Of a stretch of 7,421 bases of DNA, positions 1 to 6,527 are shown one piece after another. Source of the DNA: an uncultured Eubacteriales bacterium. Its GTDB lineage: Bacteria > Bacillota_A > Clostridia > Christensenellales > Aristaeellaceae. The notes below the pieces were generated by a model. That model was not told the origin of the DNA. It saw only the letters and a program-made list of their open reading frames with translations, and did no database searches. Made by a program: the position numbers and the translations under genes. How positions within the stretch are numbered: position 1 is the first letter of the stretch; the number at the start of each line of letters is the position of its first letter. The DNA is taken from the NCBI GenBank assembly GCA_944333375.1, contig CALVKX010000099.1, forward strand, positions 1-7,421. Direction: 5' to 3'.

Positions 1-798
1 GACACGCGTGCCTCCCTCGGCAACCGGCCGGCGGCCCCACGGGCTGGGATTGGTGTTGATGTTAATGTCGCCCGTCCATGCTAGCTGCGGAATGTATTCG
101 GTCCCCGGGCAGGCATACGAAATATCGGTAATTGCAAAGTCAAAATTGATTTCATCACCGGCCGTTGGCGTATAAACTGGTATATTTTCATTGGAGAAAT
201 TACTCCAGGGGATAGCGGCTTCGTAAATGAAGCCCGTCGTGGTCGTCACGGCTGTGCGCTCATAGCCCTCCAGCACGTCTTCGCCGCCCGACATACCCTT
301 GCTGACAAACCGCTCCCGGGCATCCTTTTCGATCATGCTGCGGTCAATTCCGGTATCCCAGTAGAGGTTGTCGACGATCAGATAAAGCATGAAATCATTG
401 GTGCCATATGTTTCCCGTTTCGGATCCGCATTGGGATCGGTGGAAAGGAACAGTTTAAAATTATCCTGGTGGTCCAGCTCCAGCATCTCGCTGGCGCCAA
501 AAGGCGTATCTTCCGTAACGTCTACAGCCAAATACAGATTGGTTTCATCCCACATGACATAGACGACGCAGCTACAGTCCATCGGGCCCTGCCAAAAACT
601 CTCATCCCGAATAATCTGCGTCGCATCTTCAATGCGAATGGGCGAAGAAAGGTTCCACTCACTCAGATCTCCGTCCACCGGGATTCCCTCAGCAGCTTTA
701 AAGGCAGTTGCGCTGGCCCCGGTCGTTTCAGCAAAAGCCGATGACATCAGCAGCATCACCGCCGCAAGAACGCAAAAAATCCGAGACAACCATTTCAT
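1..798 (-). CDS. Secreted CBM9-like (DOMON-fold) carbohydrate-binding protein, 3' end off window
   Basis: The frame starts at the ATG at 798 and stays open for 266 codons to the left edge with no stop, so the gene is partial. Residues 1-23 form a signal peptide: a basic start, a hydrophobic stretch, then AFA before ETT. The rest resembles family 9 carbohydrate-binding modules. Visible hallmarks are VDGDLSEW (about 41-48), a strand with WDETNLYLAVDVTED (83-97), DHQDNFKLFLSTD (109-121), FIYEAAIPWSNF (190-201), and GDEINFDFAITD (214-225), ending with a Trp-Gly near 254-255. The module is nearly complete at the edge; whether a catalytic domain follows cannot be seen. A GGGAAGGG stretch lies 10 nt before the start. 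It follows the GH3 gene by 90 bp in the same direction, so co-transcription is likely. Inferred role: an extracellular protein that holds a polysaccharide near the secreted GH3. Its base composition looks lower in GC than the genes at the right end. Family confidence is good; ligand unknown. Confidence 0.85.
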   Translation of the reverse strand, partial: MKWLSRIFCVLAAVMLLMSSAFAETTGASATAFKAAEGIPVDGDLSEWNLSSPIRIEDATQIIRDESFWQGPMDCSCVVYVMWDETNLYLAVDVTEDTPFGASEMLELDHQDNFKLFLSTDPNADPKRETYGTNDFMLYLIVDNLYWDTGIDRSMIEKDARERFVSKGMSGGEDVLEGYERTAVTTTTGFIYEAAIPWSNFSNENIPVYTPTAGDEINFDFAITDISYACPGTEYIPQLAWTGDININTNPSPWGRRPVAEGGTRV

Positions 799-850
799 GA
801 TCTTTCATCCCTTCCCGGCTTACGCCTCTTTCATCTTCTTTGGGTTCGTT

Positions 851-879
851 CCGGGGAAGGAGGATTCCTCCTTCCCCGG
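851..879 (-). other. Intercistronic GC-rich stem-loop after GH3 stop
   Basis: Positions 851-863 pair perfectly with 867-879 (13 bp) around a 3-nt loop. On the minus-strand transcript the hairpin begins 9 nt after the GH3 stop codon (889-891) and ends 52 nt before the CBM9 start. No T-run follows on either strand, so it is not a standard intrinsic terminator. An mRNA 3'-end stabiliser or partial attenuator that lowers CBM9 expression relative to GH3 is possible. The structure is seen; the function is inferred. Confidence 0.6.
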
Positions 880-888
880 GCAAATCCC

Positions 889-1995
889 TTATTCAGTTAC
901 CGTAATGGTCGCAGAGAGATCGCCAATGGTCAGGGTATGCTCGCCGGCGCCTTCCAGCGTGAGTTCCATTTCAACCACACGCCAGCTTCCGCCGTTGACA
1001 GCCATGATCTTCTCGCCGATGAGCGTGTCGCCGTCGTAGGCCTGTACGGTCGTGATACCGTCATCGCCGTGGTTCCAAAGCAGGAAGCTGGCCTTGAACG
1101 GCTCGCCGGATTTCACGGGCGCATAGACAACCTTGTCCACAACGCTGGTACGGAAGCCCATCTGCTCCACCTGCGTTACCGTGAAGGGAAGGACAAGCGT
1201 GTCATACTCGAAGGCGGGCTCTGCGCCGTAACGCATGCTGTATTCATAGCACAGCAGGGGATCGCCCCAGTTGTTGGGGATCGCCTTGCTCGGGTCTTCC
1301 TTCATGGTGGCAAGCAGCATCAGCCGCACCCAATCGGAGGCGCCCTGATCTCCCGCCAGGTCCTTCCACTGGAAGGTGTTCATCTCGTCGTCACGGGCGA
1401 TTTCCTTGACGATCATGCCCGTGGGCTGGCGCGTACCAAACACGAGGTCCGCATACACGCAGCCTTCCATCTTAAAGGTGAATCCATCCAGAGAGGTGCC
1501 ATGATCGGGCGTGGTCTTGAAGTTGAGGAACAGCAAGGCATCCGCGTTTTCTACGGCCCAGGCGCTGGGATCAACGCAGTTGAGGGACAGCACAATCGGC
1601 TTGCCGGCCGCCTTTGCGTCATCGACAAGAAGCTCAACCGAGTCATCCAGCGTGCTGGCGTCGATAATTACGACATCCGCCTGAGCCATATCCTCAACCA
1701 GCTCGGCACGCTCGCCCAGCGACTTGGAATAATCGGCCTCAATGTCGGCGTTGTTGGCCGCGAAATACACCTTCGTGCCCTCGGCAATGGGAAGCAGGTT
1801 GCCGTCGTTCTTTACAAGCACGGTAGAGGCAGCACCAAGCTGGCGCTCCAGTTCAACGGTCTCGGGATTGCGTGCCGCGGCGAGATCTTCGGGCGAGGTG
1901 ATGTCCCACGGCTGTGCGAGATACGCTTCGCTTACGTCAAGCGCATAAAAGGCATCCTCAGCGCAATAGGGGGTCCTCAAACACGCCGCTGGCAA
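889..1995 (-). CDS. C-terminal part of frameshifted secreted GH3 (alpha/beta sandwich plus C-terminal beta domain)
   Basis: This frame encodes the C-terminal half of the GH3 whose N-terminal half lies upstream at 1958-3325. The first eight or so residues from the ATG at 1995 are out of register. True homology begins at PYCAED, just after the C-run at 1969-1973. VLVKNDGNLLPI is the classic GH3 C-terminal domain entry motif, and YADLVFGTRQPTG matches the usual D-x-L-F-G-x-x-x-P-[ST]-G element. The last 90 or so residues, with strand-like segments such as FKASFLLWNHGDDG, look like a CARDB/Fn3-like beta sandwich. There is no Shine-Dalgarno sequence before 1995, so this part is unlikely to be translated on its own. 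The loop that carries the acid/base Glu in many GH3 enzymes (after VVIIDAS) appears to be missing. If one C is removed, the joined protein is 811 aa, a normal multi-domain GH3 length. The gene is either a true frameshift mutant or one carrying a sequencing error. Confidence 0.8.
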   Translation of the reverse strand: MPAACLRTPYCAEDAFYALDVSEAYLAQPWDITSPEDLAAARNPETVELERQLGAASTVLVKNDGNLLPIAEGTKVYFAANNADIEADYSKSLGERAELVEDMAQADVVIIDASTLDDSVELLVDDAKAAGKPIVLSLNCVDPSAWAVENADALLFLNFKTTPDHGTSLDGFTFKMEGCVYADLVFGTRQPTGMIVKEIARDDEMNTFQWKDLAGDQGASDWVRLMLLATMKEDPSKAIPNNWGDPLLCYEYSMRYGAEPAFEYDTLVLPFTVTQVEQMGFRTSVVDKVVYAPVKSGEPFKASFLLWNHGDDGITTVQAYDGDTLIGEKIMAVNGGSWRVVEMELTLEGAGEHTLTIGDLSATITVTE

Positions 1996-3325
1996 ACTTG
2001 TTGCGCAGGATCACGCGGTCGGATTCCTCGATGTAGCTGATATCCAGCATGCCGCTGTTCACAGCATTGATAACGGCATCGGGATAGCCGGTCATCGACA
2101 GCGTGACGTTGGGGTCGTTGCCCTCAACCACCGTCTGGCAGCCGATCTGATTGACGCCCAGCTCGAACATGCGGGTATAGAGCTGCTCCAGGGTGTAGGT
2201 GGACAGGTCGATGCCATCGGCGTCAATATTGGTGGTGCGGGAGTCGCCGAAGTTGAGCATCTGGTTCCAGTCCGTCAGCACGATGCCGGTGTAGGCCAGC
2301 TCGTTGCGCAGGTAATCAAGGCTTTCGCGGTCATAGTCGACGCGCACGGTGTTGCTCAGGCCAGGCGCGCAGTTGGTCATGATCCACTGCGTGCCGGACT
2401 CGATGGCTGCCTTCCACGGCACGACCCAGTTGTCGATGGTCTGCGCCACGCTGCGGGCGTTGGTGAAAGCAGAATCGCCGCCACGCGCAATCCAGTGCTT
2501 GGTGCAGGTCTGCAGGCCGGTCGCTTCCACGGCTTCGATCTCTACCTTAGTCATCTTGGCCAGGTATTCCGGATCCTCGCCGTTAAAGGAACCCAGCTCG
2601 TTGCCGTAGGGATGGAATACGACCTGATAGCCAATCGCCTTCATCATCTGCGCATAACGGCTCCAAAGCTCCTCAGCCAGCTCGGGATCGTTGGCCGTGC
2701 CAAAAGCGTCATGGGGCGAATCGATCCAGCCGGCCCAGCCGTTGTTCTCACGGTCGCTGGAGAAGGTCATCGGGATGCCCAGCCGCTGGTCCTCGCACAT
2801 CTGCTGAATGATGTTGTGACGGGCGATGGCTTCGGCGGGCGTGCCATTGGCATTGTCCAGGAAGTGGGTGATGCCATACTCATAGATATAATACCACACC
2901 GAGTAGCCTGTGGAAGAACCGTTGTCGGTCTCCATCGGGCAGTTCTGCTCGTAGAATTCCTTGTCAGTGCCCAGGAATCCGCCGCCGCCGTTGTAACCCG
3001 CGAGGCAGGTGTGGAACACCATTGCCACCTTCTCTTCCAGGCTCATCTGAGAGATCAGATCGGTAATGCGATCTTCCGTCTCTGCGCGGTAATCTTCGTA
3101 GACATCCAGCTCGCCGTTGCCGTTGAGGTCCTTGAAGTACAGGCCGTCCACCTGGATAAACTTGTCCTGGGACGCGGCGCTCAGTTTGGCCTGCTCCCCA
3201 TTGGCCTCAATGTAGTAGAATCCGGAAGCGCTTTCCTTGATTGCGCTTTCTTCCGCAGCTGCAGGCAGCGCGCATAGAGAAGCCAGCATCGTAACAGCCA
3301 GCAGCCAGGAAACCAATTTCTTCAT
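1958..3325 (-). CDS. N-terminal part of frameshifted secreted GH3 glycosidase (signal peptide plus TIM-barrel catalytic domain)
   Basis: This is a family 3 glycoside hydrolase, likely a beta-glucosidase/exo-glucanase-type enzyme releasing sugars from the non-reducing end of beta-linked glycans outside the cell. The start at 3325 is chosen because AAAGGAG lies 9 nt upstream and a clear signal peptide follows (residues 1-24, ending LPAAA before EES). The GTG at 3391 would add 22 charged residues ahead of it. A perfect EF-hand-like loop, DLNGNGELDVYE, covers residues 66-77. The barrel follows: SLEEKVAMV (95-103), FSSDRENNGW, the Lys276-His277 pair (usual KHF is KHW here), and the nucleophile motif LTDW with Asp352 (usual SDW is TDW). 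The frame reaches FEDP and then stops at 1958 after three altered residues, giving a 455-aa product without the C-terminal domain. The gene is divergent from the response regulator and lies upstream of the CBM9 gene. GH3 assignment is firm; substrate is not. Confidence 0.88.
   Translation of the reverse strand: MKKLVSWLLAVTMLASLCALPAAAEESAIKESASGFYYIEANGEQAKLSAASQDKFIQVDGLYFKDLNGNGELDVYEDYRAETEDRITDLISQMSLEEKVAMVFHTCLAGYNGGGGFLGTDKEFYEQNCPMETDNGSSTGYSVWYYIYEYGITHFLDNANGTPAEAIARHNIIQQMCEDQRLGIPMTFSSDRENNGWAGWIDSPHDAFGTANDPELAEELWSRYAQMMKAIGYQVVFHPYGNELGSFNGEDPEYLAKMTKVEIEAVEATGLQTCTKHWIARGGDSAFTNARSVAQTIDNWVVPWKAAIESGTQWIMTNCAPGLSNTVRVDYDRESLDYLRNELAYTGIVLTDWNQMLNFGDSRTTNIDADGIDLSTYTLEQLYTRMFELGVNQIGCQTVVEGNDPNVTLSMTGYPDAVINAVNSGMLDISYIEESDRVILRNKFASGVFEDPLLR
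1969..1973 (-). other. Frameshift site: five-C run splitting the GH3 gene
   Basis: On the minus strand the sequence reads GAGGA, five Cs, then TATTGC. With five Cs the frame reads E-D-P-L-L-R-stop. With four Cs it reads E-D-P-Y-C-A-E-D and continues without a stop to 889. The second GH3 in this window has the equivalent motif GIFENPY at the same place, which supports the four-C reading. The cause may be a sequencing or assembly indel, a real mutation, or slippage. Confidence 0.85.
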
Positions 3326-3334
3326 TGCTGTAAA

Positions 3335-3341
3335 CTCCTTT
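3335..3341 (-). promoter_or_regulatory. Strong ribosome binding site deciding the GH3 start
   Basis: The minus strand carries AAAGGAG exactly 9 nt before the ATG at 3325, which is followed directly by a signal peptide. This places the GH3 start here rather than at the upstream GTG at 3391. Confidence 0.85.
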
Positions 3342-3500
3342 CTTTGCTCCCTTAAGGTATCGTGGCCTTTGTTACCGACGCGAATTTTCACCCCCTCAGA
3401 GCTTTTGACCGCCCTCCTCTGTGACGGTTTGTAATAGAATCATGTGAGGAAGCATTTTCTGAATCATCCTGATATTTTACGCTCGCTCACTTCTGCGATT

Positions 3501-3506
3501 ATTATA
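3501..3506 (-). promoter_or_regulatory. Candidate -10 element (TATAAT) for the GH3-CBM9 unit
   Basis: A perfect TATAAT is read on the minus strand. No good -35 box is found 16-18 bp upstream, so an activator may be needed. Transcription would begin near 3494, giving a leader of about 170 nt before the GH3 start. The word ACGGTTT abuts and overlaps it by one base. The weak -35 keeps the confidence modest. Confidence 0.4.
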
Positions 3507-3767
3507 AACCGTTTCTTCCATTGAAGGTTTTGAGAATAAAGCACTACCGATGAAAAAAAACAGTCCATCCGAAGCCAGAGCCCAAAAATCCAGCACAATA
3601 GCGGTTTTGTCCGTCTTATGCCTGCTTTTTACAAGGGGAAGTACAAGCCGGGGCCACGGGAATAAAGCAGGGATTTCCTTTCGAGAATCGAGGCGATAGG
3701 ACTGATACAAAAATCCGGCACAGCCCGCAAAAAAAACCGGCACTCTGCTGAATAATCCAAACCGTTG

Positions 3768-3776
3768 TGATATACT
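3768..3776 (+). promoter_or_regulatory. Candidate extended -10 promoter for the response regulator
   Basis: TGATATACT fits the extended -10 pattern TGnTATAAT with one mismatch. No TTGACA-like -35 is present at 16-18 bp, as is common for extended -10 promoters. The A8 tract at 3729-3736 falls at about -54 to -47 and could act as an UP element. The predicted start near 3783 gives a leader of about 33 nt. One copy of AAACCGT (3759-3765) lies just upstream of the -10, suggesting regulation here. Confidence 0.5.
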
Positions 3777-3815
3777 ACGTTCGGATCGAATGATTTTCGG
3801 GGAAGGAGCGCTGCC

Positions 3816-5291
3816 ATGTACCGCGTGCTGATTGCGGATGACGAATTGCCCGCGCTGCGCTATATGCGCAGCCTTATCCAGCAGTTTTCCTCACAGTTCC
3901 AGATCGTGGACGCGGTCATCAGCGGGGAGGCCGCGCTGAAGGTGCTTCAGGCGCAGGCCGTGGACCTGCTGGTGACGGACATCAGCATGCACGGCATGTC
4001 CGGGATCGAGCTGGCGCACAGCGCCAAAAAGCTGCAGCCGGGGATTCACGTCATCATCGTCAGCGGATACAGCGAATTCGAATATGCGCAGGGCGCCATT
4101 CAGGCGGGCGTGGACGAGTATTTGCTCAAGCCCGTGAGCATCAGCAAGATGAGCTCCCTGCTCAACGTCATCCAGCAGAAGCTCGACAGCGAGCAGCTCG
4201 AGCAGGTCACGACCATTCTGCCTGCCATCGCCTGCCGCCAGCCCTGCAACGAGTCGGTGTCCATGAAGCTCTTTTCGAGAAACGGCTGGTATTTTGCCTA
4301 TGTCCTCTGGGGCAATCTGGACATGCGCCTGCCCCGCAAGCTGACGGCAACGCGGCTGATTACGCCCTCGGAGGAGCATTTTCTGGCGCTGAGCGGGCGA
4401 AACGACGAGGAGCGCATCCTGATTGCCAAGGACGAGGGCATGGAAAACTTCCTGATGAACCTCAGCGTATATGTGACGCAGGGCGCGACGCTTCCCACCT
4501 GGACCGCCGTGTATATGCCCACCGCGCAGCCCATCGAGGGCCTGCCCGGGTTCATCGACCAGTCGCTGGAGATGATCTATCAGAAAGCCGTGATCGGCAA
4601 GCACCAGATGCTGAAATTCAGCGGCGGCTCCGTCCGGGAGGAACGGCTCACCCTTTCCTCCGCCACGCTGCGCCAGCTGGGCTACTTCGTCAGCACCGGC
4701 AAAAAGCACCTTGTGAAGGACTTTTTCATCTCTCAGGCCATCCAGTGGGAAAATACCCAGACGCCCCAGCGGCAGGTCTGGCATATGATCCATCAGATGA
4801 TCTATCACCTGGCCACGGTCCATCAGCCCACCAACAGCCGTATGGCGGATATCCTGCTGGAGGTGGACGAGCTGATTCACTGCGCCGCCTCCTATGGCGA
4901 CCTTCTCGCGGGAATCTATACCCTCCTGTTTGACGGCGACAAGCCGCTTGATCGCAAGATGACCACGCAGGAGATCTATGACTGCGCCATCCGCTACATT
5001 CAGGAAAACTATGCCCAGCCCCTGAGCATGCAGAGCGTCTGCGATGAGCTGGGCATCTCTCAGACCTACCTCAGCCGCCTCTTTCGCAAATACGGCAACA
5101 CCACCTTCAACACCTACCTCACCCGCTGCCGCATGGACGCCGCCATCCGCATCCTTCAGGAGAAGCCCAACATGCTTTTGCGCGAGGTCGCGGCGTGCGT
5201 GGGCTATGAGGGATCATCGTATTTTTCCAAGGTGTTTCACCAGTACACGGGCAAGACGCCCTCGCAGTACTTTTCCGGCGAAGAGGAATAG
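3816..5291 (+). CDS. YesN-type two-component response regulator (REC plus AraC-family DNA-binding domain)
   Basis: This is a cytoplasmic transcription factor of 491 aa, usual for the YesN-like class. The ATG at 3816 has AAGGAG 7 nt upstream. The receiver domain (about 1-120) has all key residues: acidic Asp8/Asp9, phospho-acceptor Asp55 in LLVTDISMHGMSG, Ser83 in IIVSGYSEFEYA, and Lys105 in YLLKP. A middle region of about 250 residues has no motif I recognise. The AraC domain (about 386-488) has two helix-turn-helix units: LSMQSVCDELGISQTYLSRL and, near 455-485, a second unit containing VGYEGSSYFSKVF and the typical TGKTPSQY end. In this family a membrane sensor kinase (YesM-like) phosphorylates the receiver, often from an adjacent gene, and the targets are often sugar-uptake or glycosidase genes. 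Here the neighbours are a divergent GH3 gene and a convergent ATPase gene, so no kinase is adjacent. Control of the divergent GH3-CBM9 unit, and possibly of itself, is inferred. Confidence 0.93.
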   Translation: MYRVLIADDELPALRYMRSLIQQFSSQFQIVDAVISGEAALKVLQAQAVDLLVTDISMHGMSGIELAHSAKKLQPGIHVIIVSGYSEFEYAQGAIQAGVDEYLLKPVSISKMSSLLNVIQQKLDSEQLEQVTTILPAIACRQPCNESVSMKLFSRNGWYFAYVLWGNLDMRLPRKLTATRLITPSEEHFLALSGRNDEERILIAKDEGMENFLMNLSVYVTQGATLPTWTAVYMPTAQPIEGLPGFIDQSLEMIYQKAVIGKHQMLKFSGGSVREERLTLSSATLRQLGYFVSTGKKHLVKDFFISQAIQWENTQTPQRQVWHMIHQMIYHLATVHQPTNSRMADILLEVDELIHCAASYGDLLAGIYTLLFDGDKPLDRKMTTQEIYDCAIRYIQENYAQPLSMQSVCDELGISQTYLSRLFRKYGNTTFNTYLTRCRMDAAIRILQEKPNMLLREVAACVGYEGSSYFSKVFHQYTGKTPSQYFSGEEE

Positions 5292-5321
5292 GCGCTCGCC
5301 TGTGCCGGGCAAGCAAACCCG

Positions 5322-5352
5322 GAGGGACGCGGCCAAATCGGCCGCGTCCCTC
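5322..5352. terminator. Probable bidirectional terminator between convergent genes
   Basis: Positions 5322-5334 pair perfectly with 5340-5352 (13 bp, GC-rich) around a 5-nt AAATC loop. It begins 30 nt after the response regulator stop and lies 16 nt after the ATPase stop on the other strand. The downstream side is only moderately T-rich (TCGTTTCATCTGT on plus, CGGGTTTGCTTG on minus). The convergent placement supports a shared terminator; strength is uncertain. Confidence 0.65.
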
Positions 5353-5368
5353 TCGTTTCATCTGTCCG

Positions 5369-6484
5369 TCAGGCGTTGATGCGCTCCTGGGTCTGGGGAT
5401 CGAACAGGTGCAGCTTCTCCAGGTTGGGCAAAAGGAGCAGCTCCTTCTGCGCCGGCTTGTGCTCGCCCGCATACTTGAACACGACCACCTTTTCGCCCAC
5501 GCGCACGTAGACGAGATATGCGTCGCCCAGGGGCTCGATGGAATCCACATGGGCGCGGATGGCGTTTTCCGCCTGCGCCGTCATCTCAAAGTCGGAGGGA
5601 CGGATTCCCAGGTCCACCCTGCGACCCGCATAGGGCGCCAGCGAGGCCCTGAGGGCGTCGGGCACGGCGATGACAAAATCGCCGGCATCCAGCACCAGGG
5701 CGCCGTTTTGCTTCCGAACCGCGCAGGAGAACAGGTTGATCTGCGGCGTCCCCAAAAAGCCCGCCACAAACTCGTTGGCCGGGTGGTCGTAGAGAGCGTC
5801 GGGCGTGCCCTGCTGCATGATGCGGCCGTCCTTGAGCAGCACGATGTGATCGGCCATGGTCATGGCCTCGGTCTGGTCATGGGTGACGTAGATGGTGGTG
5901 ATGCCAAGCTGGAGCTGGATCTTCTTGAGCTCATAGCGCACCTGGTCGCGCAGCTTGGCGTCCAGGTTGCCCAGCGGCTCGTCCAGCAAAAACACCTGCG
6001 GGTCGCGCACCAGCGCGCGGCCCAGCGCGACGCGCTGGCGCTGGCCGCCGGAAAGCTCCGCGGGGCGGCGGTCCAGAAGCTGCTCGATGGAGAGCATCCG
6101 GGCCATGTAGTCCACACGCCGGTTGATCTCCTCCCTGGGGGCCTTCTTGGTCTTGAGGGCGAAGGACATGTTCTCGCGCACCGTCATGTTGGGATAGAGC
6201 GCGTATTCCTGAAAGACCATGGCGATGTTTCGCTCCTGCGGCGGCACGAACACCCTGCTCTGCCCGCCCGCGCGGGTCATCACGTCCTCGCCGAAGCGGA
6301 TCTCGCCCTGCTCGGGGTGCAGAAGGCCCGCGATGCAGTGCATGGCCGTGGACTTGCCGCAGCCCGAGGGGCCCAGAAAGACGCAGAACTCGCCGTCCCT
6401 GACCTCGAGGCTCAGCTTGTCCAGCACGTAGGATTTGCCGCGGTTGTAGGACACACTCATATCCTTGATACTGATGGAAGCCAT
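5369..6484 (-). CDS. ugpC: Carbohydrate ABC importer ATP-binding protein (MsmX/UgpC/MalK type)
   Basis: This 371-aa cytoplasmic ATPase would drive a sugar importer. The ATG at 6484 has AGAAAGG ending 7 nt upstream. All nucleotide-binding motifs are intact: Walker A GPSGCGKST (38-46), Q-loop Gln92, signature LSGGQ (144-148), Walker B VFLLDE (164-169), D-loop GNLD, and switch His202 in VTHD. The C-terminal part (about 245-371) is the TOBE/OB regulatory domain of the MalK-like group, with the GTPQINLF linker and GIRPSDFE (293-300). Related proteins such as Bacillus MsmX serve several sugar importers whose operons lack their own ATPase. No permease or binding-protein gene is in view, which fits that shared role, although the actual substrate cannot be read from this subunit. 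It follows the second GH3 by 81 bp in the same direction and is probably on its transcript. The symbol indicates the family and does not imply glycerol-3-phosphate transport. No sign of damage. Confidence 0.93.
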   Translation of the reverse strand: MASISIKDMSVSYNRGKSYVLDKLSLEVRDGEFCVFLGPSGCGKSTAMHCIAGLLHPEQGEIRFGEDVMTRAGGQSRVFVPPQERNIAMVFQEYALYPNMTVRENMSFALKTKKAPREEINRRVDYMARMLSIEQLLDRRPAELSGGQRQRVALGRALVRDPQVFLLDEPLGNLDAKLRDQVRYELKKIQLQLGITTIYVTHDQTEAMTMADHIVLLKDGRIMQQGTPDALYDHPANEFVAGFLGTPQINLFSCAVRKQNGALVLDAGDFVIAVPDALRASLAPYAGRRVDLGIRPSDFEMTAQAENAIRAHVDSIEPLGDAYLVYVRVGEKVVVFKYAGEHKPAQKELLLLPNLEKLHLFDPQTQERINA

Positions 6485-6527
6485 ACGATCACCTTTCTCA
6501 AACAGCAGATTGAATCGTCCACATCAC

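Larger units (their letters stand above)
3326..3815. promoter_or_regulatory. Divergent intergenic control region between GH3 and response regulator genes
   Basis: About 490 bp without a convincing gene. It is richer in A+T than the flanking coding sequence and holds two A8 tracts (3553-3560 and 3729-3736). A -10-like element is seen for each direction. The word AAACCGT occurs three times (3424-3430 on the minus strand, 3506-3512 and 3759-3765 on the plus strand), and a shortened AAACCG occurs at 3734-3739. The short minus-strand frames here lack ribosome binding sites and recognisable domains. The region likely carries the promoters and operators of both flanking units; operator identity is inference. 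Confidence 0.65.

Noticed and set aside
937..2040. Long plus-strand frame (367 codons) opposite the GH3 gene
   Set aside because: It is antisense to a clear GH3 coding sequence. Its translation shows no known domain; long antisense frames are common in GC-biased genes.
3270..3325. Lipoprotein signal (Cys18 in the GH3 leader)
   Set aside because: The residue before the Cys is Leu, which does not fit a lipobox; an ordinary signal peptidase I site after LPAAA fits better.
3326..3391. Upstream GTG start for the GH3 at 3391
   Set aside because: It would place 22 charged residues before the signal peptide, while the ATG at 3325 has a near-ideal AAAGGAG at 9 nt.
3477..3743. 88-residue minus-strand frame in the divergent intergenic region
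   Set aside because: It starts with GTG without a ribosome binding site, has no recognisable domain, and lies across the promoter region.
3629..3817. 62-residue minus-strand frame overlapping the response regulator start
   Set aside because: No Shine-Dalgarno sequence, no domain, and it covers the regulator's promoter and ribosome binding site.
3891..4880. Long minus-strand frame (329 codons) opposite the response regulator
   Set aside because: The plus strand has full REC and AraC motifs; this frame has a His/Gly/Leu-rich composition typical of an antisense shadow.
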